DNA of 64,000 nt from Winslowiella toletana. GTDB lineage: Bacteria; Pseudomonadota; Gammaproteobacteria; Enterobacterales; Enterobacteriaceae. Shown in pieces: positions 9,629 to 18,478 of this stretch. Position 1 is the stretch's first letter, and each line of letters begins with the position of its first letter. The notes beneath the pieces are model-generated. The model searched no databases. It had not been told where the DNA came from and saw only the letters and a program-made list of their open reading frames with translations. The position numbers were made by a program, and so were the translations under genes. The stretch spans positions 4,526,001-4,590,000 of the forward strand of contig NZ_CP134152.1 in assembly GCF_032164335.1 (NCBI RefSeq). Reading direction: 5' to 3'.

Positions 9629-10822
9629 TTACATTACCGCAGCAAAAGCTTCCGCCACCTGATGCACATTATTAGCGTTCAGGCCCGCGACGCACATACG
9701 GCCACTGGCGATCAGATAGATACCAAACTCTTCACGCAGACGATCCACCTGCTGCTCACTGAGGCCGGTGTAACTGAACATCCCGCGCTGTTTCAGCAGA
9801 TAATCAAAGTTAGCACCCGGCACCGCTGCCGCCAGCACCGAAACCAAAGCCTGACGCATCTCGAGAATACGCAAACGCATCGCTTCTACTTCGGCCAGCC
9901 AGCTGGCTTTAAGCGCTTCGTCATTCAGTACACAGGAAACAACCTGTGCGCCGAAATTCGGCGGGCTGGAGTAGTTACGGCGCACCGTCGCTTTCAGCTG
10001 ACCCAGCACGCGTGCCGCTTCGTCAGCGTCATTACATACCACTGACAGACCGCCAACGCGTTCGCCGTACAGTGAAAAGATTTTTGAGAACGAATTGCTG
10101 ACCAGCGCTGGCAAGCCTGCGGCGGCAATCGCACGGATGGCGTAAGCATCCTGCTCCATTCCGGCACCAAAGCCCTGATAAGCGATATCGAGGAACGGCA
10201 CCAGCTCCTGAGATTTCAGCACTTCAGTAGTGATATCCCACTGTGCATCGGTCAGGTCGGCACCCGTCGGGTTATGGCAGCAAGGGTGCAGTAATACGAT
10301 ACTTTGCTTAGGCAGCGTTTTTAATTTGGCAATAAACGCATCAAACTGCACGCCATTGGATTCAGCATCAAACCACGGATAGGTATTCACGTCAAAACCC
10401 GCGCCGGAGAAGATCGCGATATGGTTTTCCCAGGTAGGATCGCTGACCCATACGTCAGAATTCGGGAAGTAGCGCTTCAGGAAGTCCGCACCGACTTTTA
10501 GCGCGCCGGAACCGCCCAGCGTCTGAATGGTGGCGATACGCCCGGCTTTCAGCGCCGGATGCTCAGCGCCAAACAGCAGTGGCGCAATCGCATTGCGGTA
10601 AGCTGGCAGACCTTCCATTGGCAGATAGAGTGAAGCTGCCTGTGGCTGTGCGTTCAGACGCTCTTCAGCAGCGGCAACCGCCTGCAGCTGTGGAATCACA
10701 CCTTGTCCGTCATAATACAAACCGATGCTCAAATTCACCTTGTGCGGTCGCGTGTCCTGTTTAAAGGTCTCCATTAACGAGAGAATTGGATCGCCAGCGT
10801 AGGCATCAACGTTTTGAAACAC
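9629..10822 (-). CDS. tyrB: Aromatic-amino-acid aminotransferase
   Basis: TyrB catalyses the last step of tyrosine and phenylalanine synthesis and also acts on leucine and aspartate; it is cytoplasmic and PLP-dependent. The PLP lysine lies in [16 protein letters not shown], and [15 protein letters not shown] and the [10 protein letters not shown] segment are characteristic. I place the start at the GTG at 10822 ([12 protein letters not shown]). That gives 397 residues, the length of E. coli TyrB, and GGAG stands nine bases upstream. An ATG five codons earlier has no ribosome site. No clear TyrR box was found upstream. E. coli has alr between this gene and dnaB; it is not present here. Confidence 0.93.
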   Translation of the reverse strand: MFQNVDAYAGDPILSLMETFKQDTRPHKVNLSIGLYYDGQGVIPQLQAVAAAEERLNAQPQAASLYLPMEGLPAYRNAIAPLLFGAEHPALKAGRIATIQTLGGSGALKVGADFLKRYFPNSDVWVSDPTWENHIAIFSGAGFDVNTYPWFDAESNGVQFDAFIAKLKTLPKQSIVLLHPCCHNPTGADLTDAQWDITTEVLKSQELVPFLDIAYQGFGAGMEQDAYAIRAIAAAGLPALVSNSFSKIFSLYGERVGGLSVVCNDADEAARVLGQLKATVRRNYSSPPNFGAQVVSCVLNDEALKASWLAEVEAMRLRILEMRQALVSVLAAAVPGANFDYLLKQRGMFSYTGLSEQQVDRLREEFGIYLIASGRMCVAGLNANNVHQVAEAFAAVM

Positions 10823-10882
10823 GGTGCAGATCTCCATAGATTAATTTTATCAGTAACGCGTCAGGGCGCGTTTTGACACTCT

Positions 10883-11509
10883 TCAGACGTCGTAACGTCC
10901 GGGACGATGGTTCATGGCGATGATCAGATTGAGGATCACCGCGCCACAAATCGATGCCGCCAGCATCGGTAACGACACCACGAACAGTGATGCCAGCACC
11001 ACGCAGGTATCGACTGCCATTTGCAGTTTACCGGCACGAATACCAAAGCGGTCTTGTAACCACAGCGCCAGAATATTGACGCCGCCAAGGCTGGCTTTAT
11101 GGCGAAACAACACTATAAACCCAATTCCCATTATCAGGTTACCGAACAGTGTCGCATAAAATGGATTCAGTGACTCAAAATGGACAAAAAGCGGATGCAA
11201 GTGGGTAAACAGCGAGACCAGGCCCACCGCGCAGAAGGTTTTTACGGTAAATGCCCAGCCCATACGGCGTACTGCCAGCCAGTAAAACGGCAAATTAATC
11301 ACAAAGAATGCCAGACCAAATGAAGAGTGTGTCAGATAGCTAATCAGAAAAGCGATGCCGGCGGTGCTGCCGGTCAAGGCTCCGGCCTGTTTCAGCATCA
11401 CCACGCCGAATGAGACCATCAGTGTGCCAATCAGTATCGCCAGACCATCTTCAACCCGGGTGTGTGGAATTTTTTCAATTGGTGCAAAGGAGGGAGCAGT
11501 ATTATTCAT
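10883..11509 (-). CDS. YitT family membrane protein
   Basis: The 208-residue protein has about five hydrophobic segments and the conserved GALTGSTAGIAFLISY and SLGGVNILALWLQDRFG stretches of the YitT (DUF161) family, whose members are inner-membrane proteins of unknown transport role. The ATG at 11509 (MNNTAPSFAP) fits the family; upstream frame residues are unrelated and lie in the regulatory region. An Lrp/AsnC-type regulator is encoded immediately upstream on the same strand, with inverted repeats between them, so that regulator probably controls this gene. No such pair lies between tyrB and dnaB in E. coli. Confidence 0.85.
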   Translation of the reverse strand: MNNTAPSFAPIEKIPHTRVEDGLAILIGTLMVSFGVVMLKQAGALTGSTAGIAFLISYLTHSSFGLAFFVINLPFYWLAVRRMGWAFTVKTFCAVGLVSLFTHLHPLFVHFESLNPFYATLFGNLIMGIGFIVLFRHKASLGGVNILALWLQDRFGIRAGKLQMAVDTCVVLASLFVVSLPMLAASICGAVILNLIIAMNHRPGRYDV

Positions 11510-11633
11510 CTGTCTGATTCTCAAGTAAATGACACTATCAGACAGCAAAAATCGCACCAGGTCGCAGTGAAAAACAGCGCTAACAGCAGGGAAGAAAATA
11601 ACCCATTGAAAAATAACAACCTTTATTTGTAAG

Positions 11634-11737
11634 CTTTGTGCGCAAAACAGCCTTAAAACTGCCTGATAACGCACAAAGACGCCAGTTAATGCACAAATCA
11701 TGCAGATAATTGGCATTTGATGCACTATTATTGCGCA
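11634..11737. promoter_or_regulatory. Inverted repeats upstream of the YitT gene, candidate Lrp-type operator
   Basis: CTTTGTGCG (11634-11642) and CGCACAAAG (11670-11678) are perfect mirror arms 36 bases apart. TGCACTATTATTGCGCA (11721-11737) is an imperfect palindrome touching the regulator's stop codon, and another TGCACAAATCATGCA lies at 11690-11704. Repeated TGCGCA/TGCACA half-sites between an Lrp/AsnC gene and its neighbour suggest binding by that regulator. Confidence 0.45.
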
Positions 11738-12229
11738 TCACGCACCATTTTGGCGCACGCTGCTTTCCGGCAACATCATCAGGCCATTCTCTTTCAACCG
11801 ATTAAGCACAACCGATGTTTTAACGTGCGACACACTTTGATGCCCGGCAACTAACTGACTGATTAGCGAGCTTAAACCTGCCAGATCGGCAACCGCGACC
11901 TTTAATAAATAATCGGCATCGCCGGTGGTTTTATAGGCGTCGACAATCGCGGGTTGCTCCGCCACCATCCGATGAAAACTCTCAACATATTCTGCGGTGT
12001 GATTGATCAGGCGCACTTCGATAAGACCAATCATGCCAAGGCCTACCGCATCGGGCGAGAGCCGCGCGTGATAGCCGAGAATCAGATTCGCTTGTTCAAG
12101 ATTGATACGGCGACGCGAGCATTGTGATGCCGAAAGGCCGACTAAATCACTCAATTCCTGATTGGTCAGACGGCCATTGGTTTGCAGTAAAGTCAGTATT
12201 TTAAGATCAAAATCGTCAATGCTGGTCAT
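11738..12229 (-). CDS. Lrp/AsnC family transcriptional regulator
   Basis: The 163-residue protein has an N-terminal helix-turn-helix (IDDFDLKILTLLQTNGRLT through SASQCSRRRINLE) and a C-terminal RAM-type ligand domain (GLIEVRLINH, TTGDADYLLKVAV). Members bind amino acids and act as multimers on nearby promoters. The ATG at 12229 gives the normal start; its ribosome site is weak. It lies upstream of the YitT gene on the same strand, and the short repeats between them are candidate targets. The ligand is not deducible. Confidence 0.9.
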   Translation of the reverse strand: MTSIDDFDLKILTLLQTNGRLTNQELSDLVGLSASQCSRRRINLEQANLILGYHARLSPDAVGLGMIGLIEVRLINHTAEYVESFHRMVAEQPAIVDAYKTTGDADYLLKVAVADLAGLSSLISQLVAGHQSVSHVKTSVVLNRLKENGLMMLPESSVRQNGA

Positions 12230-12362
12230 TATCGATCCGTGTTGTATGAAGGGGCGCAGTGCCGCTACAGATAACCGCAATCTTTGCGGCGTTGTCCAAC
12301 ACTATTTTATGATGACAATGAGATCAGCGATTCGCAGTGTGGCCTCAAGGACGCTGGCTAAA

Positions 12363-13769
12363 TTATTCGTCGTCGTACTGCGGCCCGGCATAATTATCGA
12401 AACGCGACCACTGACCGTTAAAGGTCAGGCGCACAGTACCGATTGGACCATTACGCTGCTTACCGAGAATAATTTCGGCGATACCTTTCAGATCGCTGTT
12501 CTCGTGATAAACCTCATCGCGATAGATAAACATGATTAAGTCGGCATCCTGCTCGATAGAGCCTGATTCACGCAAATCCGAGTTAACCGGACGTTTGTCA
12601 GCACGCTGCTCCAGCGAGCGGTTAAGCTGCGACAGCGCCACTACCGGAACTTGTAACTCTTTTGCCAGCGCTTTAAGCGAACGTGAGATTTCTGCAATCT
12701 CCAGCGTACGGTTATCGGAAAGTGAAGGTACACGCATCAGCTGCAGGTAGTCGATCATAATCAGGCTTAAGCCGTCGTGCTCGCGGAAAATACGGCGTGC
12801 ACGCGAACGCACTTCGGTTGGCGTCAGGCCAGAAGAATCATCGATATACATATTCTTCTTCTCAAGCAGAATCCCCATGGTGGCGGAGATACGCGCCCAG
12901 TCTTCATCATCCAGTTGCCCGGTACGAATTCTCGTCTGGTCAACGCGTGACAGCGAAGCCAGCATACGCATCATAATTTGTTCGCCGGGCATCTCCAGAC
13001 TGAAGATCAACACCGGCTTATCCTGCAGCATCGCGGCGTTTTCACACAGGTTCATCGCAAAGGTGGTTTTACCCATTGATGGACGAGCGGCGACGATAAT
13101 CAGGTCAGAGCGTTGCAGACCAGCGGTTTTTTTATTGAGATCCTGATAACCGGTATCCACGCCAGTCACACCGTCGTGCGGCGTCTGATACAGCGACTCA
13201 ATACGCGAGACCGTGGCTTCCAGAATCTGATCGACGCTTTTCGGCCCTTCATCTTTATTGGCACGGTTCTCAGCAATCTGGAAGACGCGCGATTCGGCCA
13301 GATCCAGCAAATCTTCACTGCTGCGCCCCTGCGGATCATAACCGGCATCGGCAATTTCATTGGCGACCGAGATCATATCGCGCACCACCGCACGTTCGCG
13401 CACGATGTCTGCGTAAGCACCGATATTCGCCGCACTTGGCGTATTTTTCGATAGCTCGGCCAGATAAGCAAAGCCACCGGCCATGTCCAGCTCACCCTTC
13501 TGCTCCAGCGATTCAGACAGGGTAATCAGATCGATTGGCTTGCCCATTTCCAGCAGGCGCTGCATTTCACCGAATATCATGCGATGTGGACGGCTGAAGA
13601 AATCCTGCGCGACCACGCGTTCGGCAACGTTATCCCAGCGCTCGTTGTCCAGCATCAAACCACCCAACACGGACTGCTCCGCTTCCAGCGAATGAGGCGG
13701 CAGTTTCAGCCCTTCCATCTGGCGGTCACGGGTTTCGTTCGATTTGTTGGTGGGTTTATTTCCTGCCAT
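12363..13769 (-). CDS. dnaB: Replicative DNA helicase
   Basis: DnaB is the hexameric 5'-3' helicase of the replication fork and binds primase and DnaC-type loaders. The 468 residues are close to E. coli's 471. MAGNKPTNKSNETRDRQMEG is a variable tip, followed by the N-terminal collar (SLEAEQSVLGGLMLDNERW), the linker, and the RecA-like motor with Walker A ARPSMGKTTFA and the IMIDYLQLM Walker B. The C-terminal GSIEQDADLIMFIYRDEVY is intact. It is divergent from qorA, as in E. coli. Confidence 0.97.
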   Translation of the reverse strand: MAGNKPTNKSNETRDRQMEGLKLPPHSLEAEQSVLGGLMLDNERWDNVAERVVAQDFFSRPHRMIFGEMQRLLEMGKPIDLITLSESLEQKGELDMAGGFAYLAELSKNTPSAANIGAYADIVRERAVVRDMISVANEIADAGYDPQGRSSEDLLDLAESRVFQIAENRANKDEGPKSVDQILEATVSRIESLYQTPHDGVTGVDTGYQDLNKKTAGLQRSDLIIVAARPSMGKTTFAMNLCENAAMLQDKPVLIFSLEMPGEQIMMRMLASLSRVDQTRIRTGQLDDEDWARISATMGILLEKKNMYIDDSSGLTPTEVRSRARRIFREHDGLSLIMIDYLQLMRVPSLSDNRTLEIAEISRSLKALAKELQVPVVALSQLNRSLEQRADKRPVNSDLRESGSIEQDADLIMFIYRDEVYHENSDLKGIAEIILGKQRNGPIGTVRLTFNGQWSRFDNYAGPQYDDE

Positions 13770-13860
13770 AGTGAATGCAATACCGAAAATCAGTTGAGAA
13801 GACGCGCAAGTATACTCGTTTGTGCGCTTAATATCCTCCCATCAATCAACAGGAGTGAGC

Positions 13861-14844
13861 ATGGCAAAGCGGATACAATTCAGTCAGCACGGTGGCCCGG
13901 AAGTGTTGCAGCTGGTCAATATTGATGTCGCCGATCCAGCGGCCCATGAAGTACAGGTGGAGAACAAAGCGATTGGTATTAATTACATTGATACCTACTT
14001 CCGCAGCGGGCTCTATGCGCCAGCCAGTCTGCCTTCCGGACTGGGTACCGAAGCGGCTGGTATCGTCAGCAAAGTGGGATCGGCAGTTACGGTGCTTAAG
14101 CCAGGCGATCGCGTGGTGTATGCGCAGTCAACGCTGGGTGCCTATAGCGAACTGCACAATGTTGATGCCAGTAAAGTGGCGCTGTTGCCCGATGCCATTA
14201 CGTTTGAGCAGGCGGCGGCCTCATTTCTGAAGGGGCTGACGGTGCACTATTTGCTGCGCCAGACGCATGAAATACAGCCGAATGAGGTGTTTCTGTTCCA
14301 TGCCGCAGCCGGTGGTGTTGGCTTAATCGCCTGCCAGTGGGCAAAAGCGCTGGGAGCACATCTGATCGGCACCGTTGGCTCAGCAGAGAAAGCCAGGCTG
14401 GCGAAGGATTCCGGCGCCTGGGCCACGATTAACTATCGCGAAGAAGATATTGCGCAACGCGTCAGCGAACTGACCGATGGCAAAAAAGTGCGGGTGGTGT
14501 ATGACTCAGTGGGTAAAGATACCTGGGAAGCCTCGCTGGATTGTCTGCAACCCCGTGGTCTGATGGTGAGTTTTGGTAATTCATCCGGCCCGGTCAGTGG
14601 GGTGAATCTGGCGATTCTTAATCAGAAAGGTTCGCTGTATGTTACCCGCCCTTCACTGTTTGGCTATATCACCAATCGTGAAGAGCTGCAGCTGGCCAGC
14701 AGTGAACTGTTTTCACTGATCGCCAGCGGTGCGATTAAAGTCGATGTGCCGCCGCAGCAGAAATTTGCTTTGGCGGATGCGCAGCAAGCGCATAAAACCC
14801 TGGAAAGCCGTGGCACTCAGGGATCGAGTTTATTAATTCCTTGA
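13861..14844 (+). CDS. qorA: Quinone oxidoreductase (zeta-crystallin type)
   Basis: The 327-residue length equals E. coli QOR, an NADPH-dependent quinone reductase of the medium-chain family without zinc ligands. FRSGLYAPASLPSGLGTEAAG and the Rossmann motif AAAGGVGLIACQWAK are typical. AGGAG lies nine bases upstream of the ATG at 13861. It is divergent from dnaB, which matches the E. coli arrangement. Confidence 0.94.
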   Translation: MAKRIQFSQHGGPEVLQLVNIDVADPAAHEVQVENKAIGINYIDTYFRSGLYAPASLPSGLGTEAAGIVSKVGSAVTVLKPGDRVVYAQSTLGAYSELHNVDASKVALLPDAITFEQAAASFLKGLTVHYLLRQTHEIQPNEVFLFHAAAGGVGLIACQWAKALGAHLIGTVGSAEKARLAKDSGAWATINYREEDIAQRVSELTDGKKVRVVYDSVGKDTWEASLDCLQPRGLMVSFGNSSGPVSGVNLAILNQKGSLYVTRPSLFGYITNREELQLASSELFSLIASGAIKVDVPPQQKFALADAQQAHKTLESRGTQGSSLLIP

Positions 14845-14858
14845 TCGGCAGATGCAAA

Positions 14859-14879
14859 GGGCCTTTTGATACAAGGCCC
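14859..14879 (+). terminator. Hairpin after qorA
   Basis: GGGCCTT and AAGGCCC enclose a seven-base loop 14 bases after the qorA stop. There is no U tract, so it may stabilise the mRNA end rather than terminate. Confidence 0.45.
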
Positions 14880-14880
14880 C

Positions 14881-15040
14881 ATCTGGAATCATTGTATAAA
14901 GTCTGCCATGACGTGGTACTGGGAAAACGTATTTCACTGCTTCCCGCAGCAGGCCCATCCTCTGAATAATAGTAAAAAGAGGATTTCCGCAGGCTTATAA
15001 ACGCGAACGGGGCTTCCCGAAGGAAGCCCCTTTTTCTTTT
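14881..15040 (+). ncRNA. Candidate small RNA ending in a strong terminator
   Basis: Between qorA and pspG lies an ORF-free stretch that folds. A short CTGC/GCAG hairpin is at about 14938-14950, then ATCCTCT (14957-14963) pairs with AGAGGAT (14978-14984), then a perfect nine-pair terminator, GGGGCTTCC / GGAAGCCCC (15009-15030), ends in T5CT4. TATAAA near 14896 could be a -10 element, though no good -35 partner is seen. The terminator is far beyond the qorA stop and has its own structured leader, which suits a small RNA. It may equally be a long qorA 3' end. No known RNA family was recognised. Confidence 0.35.
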
Positions 15041-15230
15041 TTATAGTTCGCGCTGTTTGTAGGGTCAGCGGCGATGAATACGTTTTCGACTCAACGGTTT
15101 CCATACTGGCAGAAAATATAAGTAAAAAATATGTTTAATTGCGAAAAACAGCTAAGTAAAAGTTACGATGTGATCCAGTCCGCATTTTTCATGGCTGATT
15201 TTTACGCAACCCATTGATTAATCACGGTGA
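15041..15230. other. Spacer between terminator and pspG stop, nothing recognised
   Basis: About 190 AT-rich bases lie beyond the terminator and the convergent pspG stop. No ORF, strong hairpin or repeat was seen. Confidence 0.5.
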
Positions 15231-15452
15231 TTACCAGCGACCCCGGCTTATTTTAGGCTTGTTACAGGCGCGATAAATCCACACGGCAACGACCGCTAAT
15301 AACAGCCACGGCAACATCTTGATTACAATCGCAAACAATCCGCCGACCATCATCACCAGCGTGGCGACCACCAGTGCAGCCACGATGCCCAGTACAGAGA
15401 CGCCGGTCAGCAACAACATTAAAAAAAATCCAAGCACAAACAGGATTTCCAT
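15231..15452 (-). CDS. pspG: Phage shock protein G
   Basis: PspG is a small inner-membrane effector of the phage-shock response. The 73-residue protein starts MEILFVLGFFLML and has two or three hydrophobic helices with the conserved LPWLLLAVVAVW segment, then a short basic tail. It is slightly shorter than E. coli PspG (80). Its promoter matches sigma-54, as expected for a PspF-activated gene, and it lies between qorA and dusA as in E. coli. Confidence 0.92.
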   Translation of the reverse strand: MEILFVLGFFLMLLLTGVSVLGIVAALVVATLVMMVGGLFAIVIKMLPWLLLAVVAVWIYRACNKPKISRGRW

Positions 15453-15489
15453 ACGGCAAGCTCCATTAAATTAAGTATTGATTAGCTAA

Positions 15490-15505
15490 TACAAAAAGCA
15501 TGCCA
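15490..15505 (-). promoter_or_regulatory. Sigma-54 promoter of pspG
   Basis: The minus strand reads TGGCATGCTTTTTGTA, close to the -24/-12 consensus TGGCAC-N5-TTGCA with the two key dinucleotides ten bases apart. It sits about 40 bases before the pspG start. PspF with RpoN is the known activator in E. coli. Confidence 0.8.
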
Positions 15506-15642
15506 GCTTGCTGATAACATTAAGTCGTTGATTAGCAGTGCAGTGGTGAAGGCAGAGTGGTGTGTTCTTGGTGAGATTAATTAAAAAATGGTTAAACATT
15601 AACTAACCCGGACAGCACGCTGCCGCCCGGGGTTCTGGTCAG

Positions 15643-16647
15643 TCAGACCACTGGCGTGGCGGCAGGAATTTTATCAGCTACCAACGACAGCGCTTTTTCC
15701 ACTACCTCAACATCCGCGCCAGGCTTATGGGCATTTTCGCTCAGGTAACGACGCCACTGACGTGCGCCCGGAATACCCTGGAACAGTCCCAACATATGGC
15801 GGGTGACATGGCCGAGATAAGTACCTTTTGCCAGTTCAGCTTCAATATAGGGATACATTGCCCGCACCACCGCCACTGGATCGCTGGCTGCGGTATCCAG
15901 ACCGAACAACTCACGGTCGACCTGCGTCAGAATGCCGGGATTCTGGTAAGCCTCGCGCCCCATCATCACGCCATCCAGATGCAGCAAATGTTGCTTAGCT
16001 TCATCCAGCGTTTTTACCCCACCGTTTAGCGATAGCGTCAGCTGTGGAAAATCGCGTTTTAGTTGATAAACACGTTCGTAGTCCAGCGGTGGAATTTCAC
16101 GATTCTCTTTCGGGCTGAGGCCGGAAAGCCAGGCTTTACGCGCGTGAATGATAAACATGTCACAGCCACCCTGGGTGGCAACCGTCGAGATGAAGTCACA
16201 AAGAAACGCGTAACTATCCTGCTCATCAATACCAATACGGGTTTTAACCGTTACCGGAATCGACACCACATCACGCATTGCTTTAATACAATCCGCTACC
16301 AGCGCCGCTTCGCCCATCAGGCAGGCACCAAAACGTCCATTTTGTACCCGATCGGACGGGCAACCGACGTTAAGGTTTATTTCATTATAACCACGCGCTT
16401 CAGCCAGCCTGGCACACTGCGCCAGCGCCGCGGGATCGCTGCCACCCAGCTGCAATGCGACCGGCTGCTCTTCTTCACTCCAGGCAAGATAGTCGCCTTT
16501 ACCATGAATGATCGCACCGGTAGTGACCATCTCAGTGTACAGCAGCGTTTGCTGTGTAAGCTGGCGGTGAAAATAACGGCAGTGACGGTCGGTCCAGTCA
16601 AGCATTGGCGCGATTGAAAAACGATGAGCAGGTAGATTCTGGGTCAT
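15643..16647 (-). CDS. dusA: tRNA-dihydrouridine synthase A
   Basis: DusA reduces U20/U20a in tRNA D-loops using FMN and NADPH. The 334 residues match the family. The TIM barrel opens with [29 protein letters not shown] holds the catalytic cysteine region, and [16 protein letters not shown] and the GVMMGREAY phosphate loop are present. It lies between pspG and zur, divergent from zur, as in E. coli. Confidence 0.96.
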   Translation of the reverse strand: MTQNLPAHRFSIAPMLDWTDRHCRYFHRQLTQQTLLYTEMVTTGAIIHGKGDYLAWSEEEQPVALQLGGSDPAALAQCARLAEARGYNEINLNVGCPSDRVQNGRFGACLMGEAALVADCIKAMRDVVSIPVTVKTRIGIDEQDSYAFLCDFISTVATQGGCDMFIIHARKAWLSGLSPKENREIPPLDYERVYQLKRDFPQLTLSLNGGVKTLDEAKQHLLHLDGVMMGREAYQNPGILTQVDRELFGLDTAASDPVAVVRAMYPYIEAELAKGTYLGHVTRHMLGLFQGIPGARQWRRYLSENAHKPGADVEVVEKALSLVADKIPAATPVV

Positions 16648-16823
16648 GAAAAGCGATAACTCTGTGCGGTGGAATCGATGTCGATAATATGCGCAATGAT
16701 ATCACAGAATAGCGTAGGGGCGAGGGATGCCTTGCCCAAAAGCCGCGTTGAAACTCTCAGGGACCACTAAGCCAGGGGGTTGTCATCCGCGTCGAAAAAA
16801 ACAGAGCATTCGGCGTTTTTTGC

Positions 16824-16846
16824 TGTACGTGATAAAATAACATTTC
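16824..16846. promoter_or_regulatory. Candidate Zur box upstream of zur
   Basis: A 23-base element ends in AAAATAACATTTC and matches 16 of 22 defined positions of the enterobacterial Zur palindrome (GAAATGTTATA-N-TATAACATTTC); the right half is almost perfect and the left half poor. It ends 21 bases before the zur start, so Zur might repress its own gene. Confidence 0.35.
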
Positions 16847-16867
16847 AATTCGGTCCGGAGATTCCTC

Positions 16868-17383
16868 ATGAGCGCTATCGTTCCTGAACAAATTTTGTCG
16901 CAGGCAGAGCAACTTTGTCAGCAGCGCAACGTGCGTTTAACGCCGCAGCGCCTGGAAGTATTGCGTCTGATGACCGAACAGAAAGGGGCTATCAGTGCCT
17001 ACGACCTGCTGGATTTATTACGCGTATCCGAACCTCAGGCTAAACCCCCCACCGTTTATCGCGCTCTGGATTTTCTGCTGGAACAGGGATTTATCCATCG
17101 CGTTGAATCAAACAACAGCTATGTGGTGTGCCACCATTTTGAACAACCGCAGCACACCTCGGCGATGTTGATTTGCGATCGCTGTGGTTCGGTTAATGAG
17201 AAGCATGCTGAAGGCGTTGAAGATATTTTGCAGGCACTGGCGCGCCAGTCAGGATTCGTGTTGCGGCACAGCGTTATCGAAGCACATGGGCTGTGTATTG
17301 GCTGTCGGGAAGTCGAAGCCTGTACGCATCAGGAAAGTTGCCAGCACGATCATACGGTGGTGAGTAAAAAACGGGGGCGTTAG
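16868..17383 (+). CDS. zur: Zinc uptake regulator Zur
   Basis: Zur is a Fur-family repressor that, with zinc bound, shuts off znuABC and related genes. The 171 residues equal the E. coli length. The N-terminal winged helix contains RLTPQRLEVLRLM and PTVYRALDFLLEQGF. The dimerisation half holds the structural zinc cysteines in ICDRCGSV and CIGCREVEAC and the sensory His/Cys in VVCHHFEQPQH. GGAG precedes the ATG at 16868. It is divergent from dusA and followed by a GGCACAC/GTGTGCC hairpin at about 17400-17417. Confidence 0.95.
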   Translation: MSAIVPEQILSQAEQLCQQRNVRLTPQRLEVLRLMTEQKGAISAYDLLDLLRVSEPQAKPPTVYRALDFLLEQGFIHRVESNNSYVVCHHFEQPQHTSAMLICDRCGSVNEKHAEGVEDILQALARQSGFVLRHSVIEAHGLCIGCREVEACTHQESCQHDHTVVSKKRGR

Positions 17384-17463
17384 GTCATTCGTTTTAAAGT
17401 GGCACACTCCGTGTGCCTTGGGGTAGGAGCATCGTCCTTAAATGAACTTTAATGCTTTGAGGA

Positions 17464-17676
17464 CTACCAGCGATGATCGCTGTTATGGGTTTCCCAGTCC
17501 TTAACTTCTTTTTCCGCTTCATCCTGAGCGTAGCCATAACGTTCCTGGATTTTACCTACCAGTTGATCGCGTTTACCTTCGATCACCGTCATGTCGTCGT
17601 CGGTTAATTTACCCCATTTTTCTTTCACTTTACCTTTAAACTGTTTCCAGTTACCGCCGGCTTGGTCGCTATTCAT
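17464..17676 (-). CDS. yjbJ: CsbD family stress protein
   Basis: The 70-residue protein is a CsbD/YjbJ-family protein, abundant in stationary phase under RpoS in E. coli, with unknown biochemistry. MNSDQAGGNWKQFKGKVKEK and the KLTDDDMTVIEGKRDQLVG helix are diagnostic. The E. coli neighbour on the other side would be dinF and lexA; here a regulator and fimbrial block stands there instead. Confidence 0.92.
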   Translation of the reverse strand: MNSDQAGGNWKQFKGKVKEKWGKLTDDDMTVIEGKRDQLVGKIQERYGYAQDEAEKEVKDWETHNSDHRW

Positions 17677-17986
17677 AATATATTTCCTCTACCTTAGGTG
17701 ATAACAGCTTTGGTGTTTCGTATTAGCTACGTCTCTACTGTTAGAAGAAAACGCTGTCCATTCGCTAAACACAGAGTTAATTATAGTAGCTGAAGCACAT
17801 TGCGAACCGATATGTAGAGATTACTTCTGCCTGACAGTCTTACAGATAGAATAACTCACTGAAAGATAGCCAGTTTTAAGGTAATCCGGCCATAGTGCCG
17901 CGGTGTAACTAAATATGTCTGACGCAGACCCAACTCGGCAAAAGATGAATACCAGCCTACCGCCATTGTTTATGGGCAACAGCGCC
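17677..17986. other. yjbJ upstream region and left edge of the accessory block
   Basis: These 310 bases hold the yjbJ promoter region and the 3' end region of the FidL-like gene. No ORF with a ribosome site, no tRNA and no repeat marking an integration edge was seen. Confidence 0.4.
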
Positions 17987-18478
17987 TTATTTATCACGTA
18001 TCAGGCAGAGAAACTGCGGTGAGTAGAGATTACCGATGACCCAGGCATTATTTAACACGGCGATCTTTACATAGCGCCCGCTGCCGGCGTCGGTACTGAA
18101 GATCAACCTGTCCACCAGGCCGTCGGGCGAATCATCAGCGGCACGTTTGTCCATCGTGAGCCGGGTCAAATACGCGGTGTTACCGTTCTGCAGGGCGTAA
18201 TTGAAGCGCCAGGAGCGTGCAGTTGTATAGCTGACGCCAGCTTCGCTTATCTTTCCCACAACATCCAGATAGCCAGTATTATCATTGTGTAAGCTCAGAT
18301 ATATGTTCAGCCTGGCAGAGAAGTTTGCTGATTTATCGCGTATGGAAACGGCAGCAGAACAGTCATTGTCTAAAGTAGAGTAATTTTTTTTATGTCCGAT
18401 GAAGGCAGATAAAATAGTTACAACGATAACAAAGACCGAAAGCATGAAGCCGATTATTCTACTCTTTTTTAGTTTCAT
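17987..18478 (-). CDS. FidL-like membrane protein
   Basis: The 163-residue protein has a basic start (MKLKKSRIIGF), one membrane helix (about 10-30) and a soluble domain that should face the periplasm and ends FLCLIRDK. It overlaps the stop of the upstream ToxR/MarT-like regulator by 20 bases, so translation is probably coupled. This arrangement matches the Salmonella marT-fidL pair, where FidL is thought to modulate the membrane regulator. The family call rests on architecture and context as well as loose sequence resemblance. The ATG at 18478 is preferred because longer frames lie inside the upstream gene. Confidence 0.7.
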   Translation of the reverse strand: MKLKKSRIIGFMLSVFVIVVTILSAFIGHKKNYSTLDNDCSAAVSIRDKSANFSARLNIYLSLHNDNTGYLDVVGKISEAGVSYTTARSWRFNYALQNGNTAYLTRLTMDKRAADDSPDGLVDRLIFSTDAGSGRYVKIAVLNNAWVIGNLYSPQFLCLIRDK

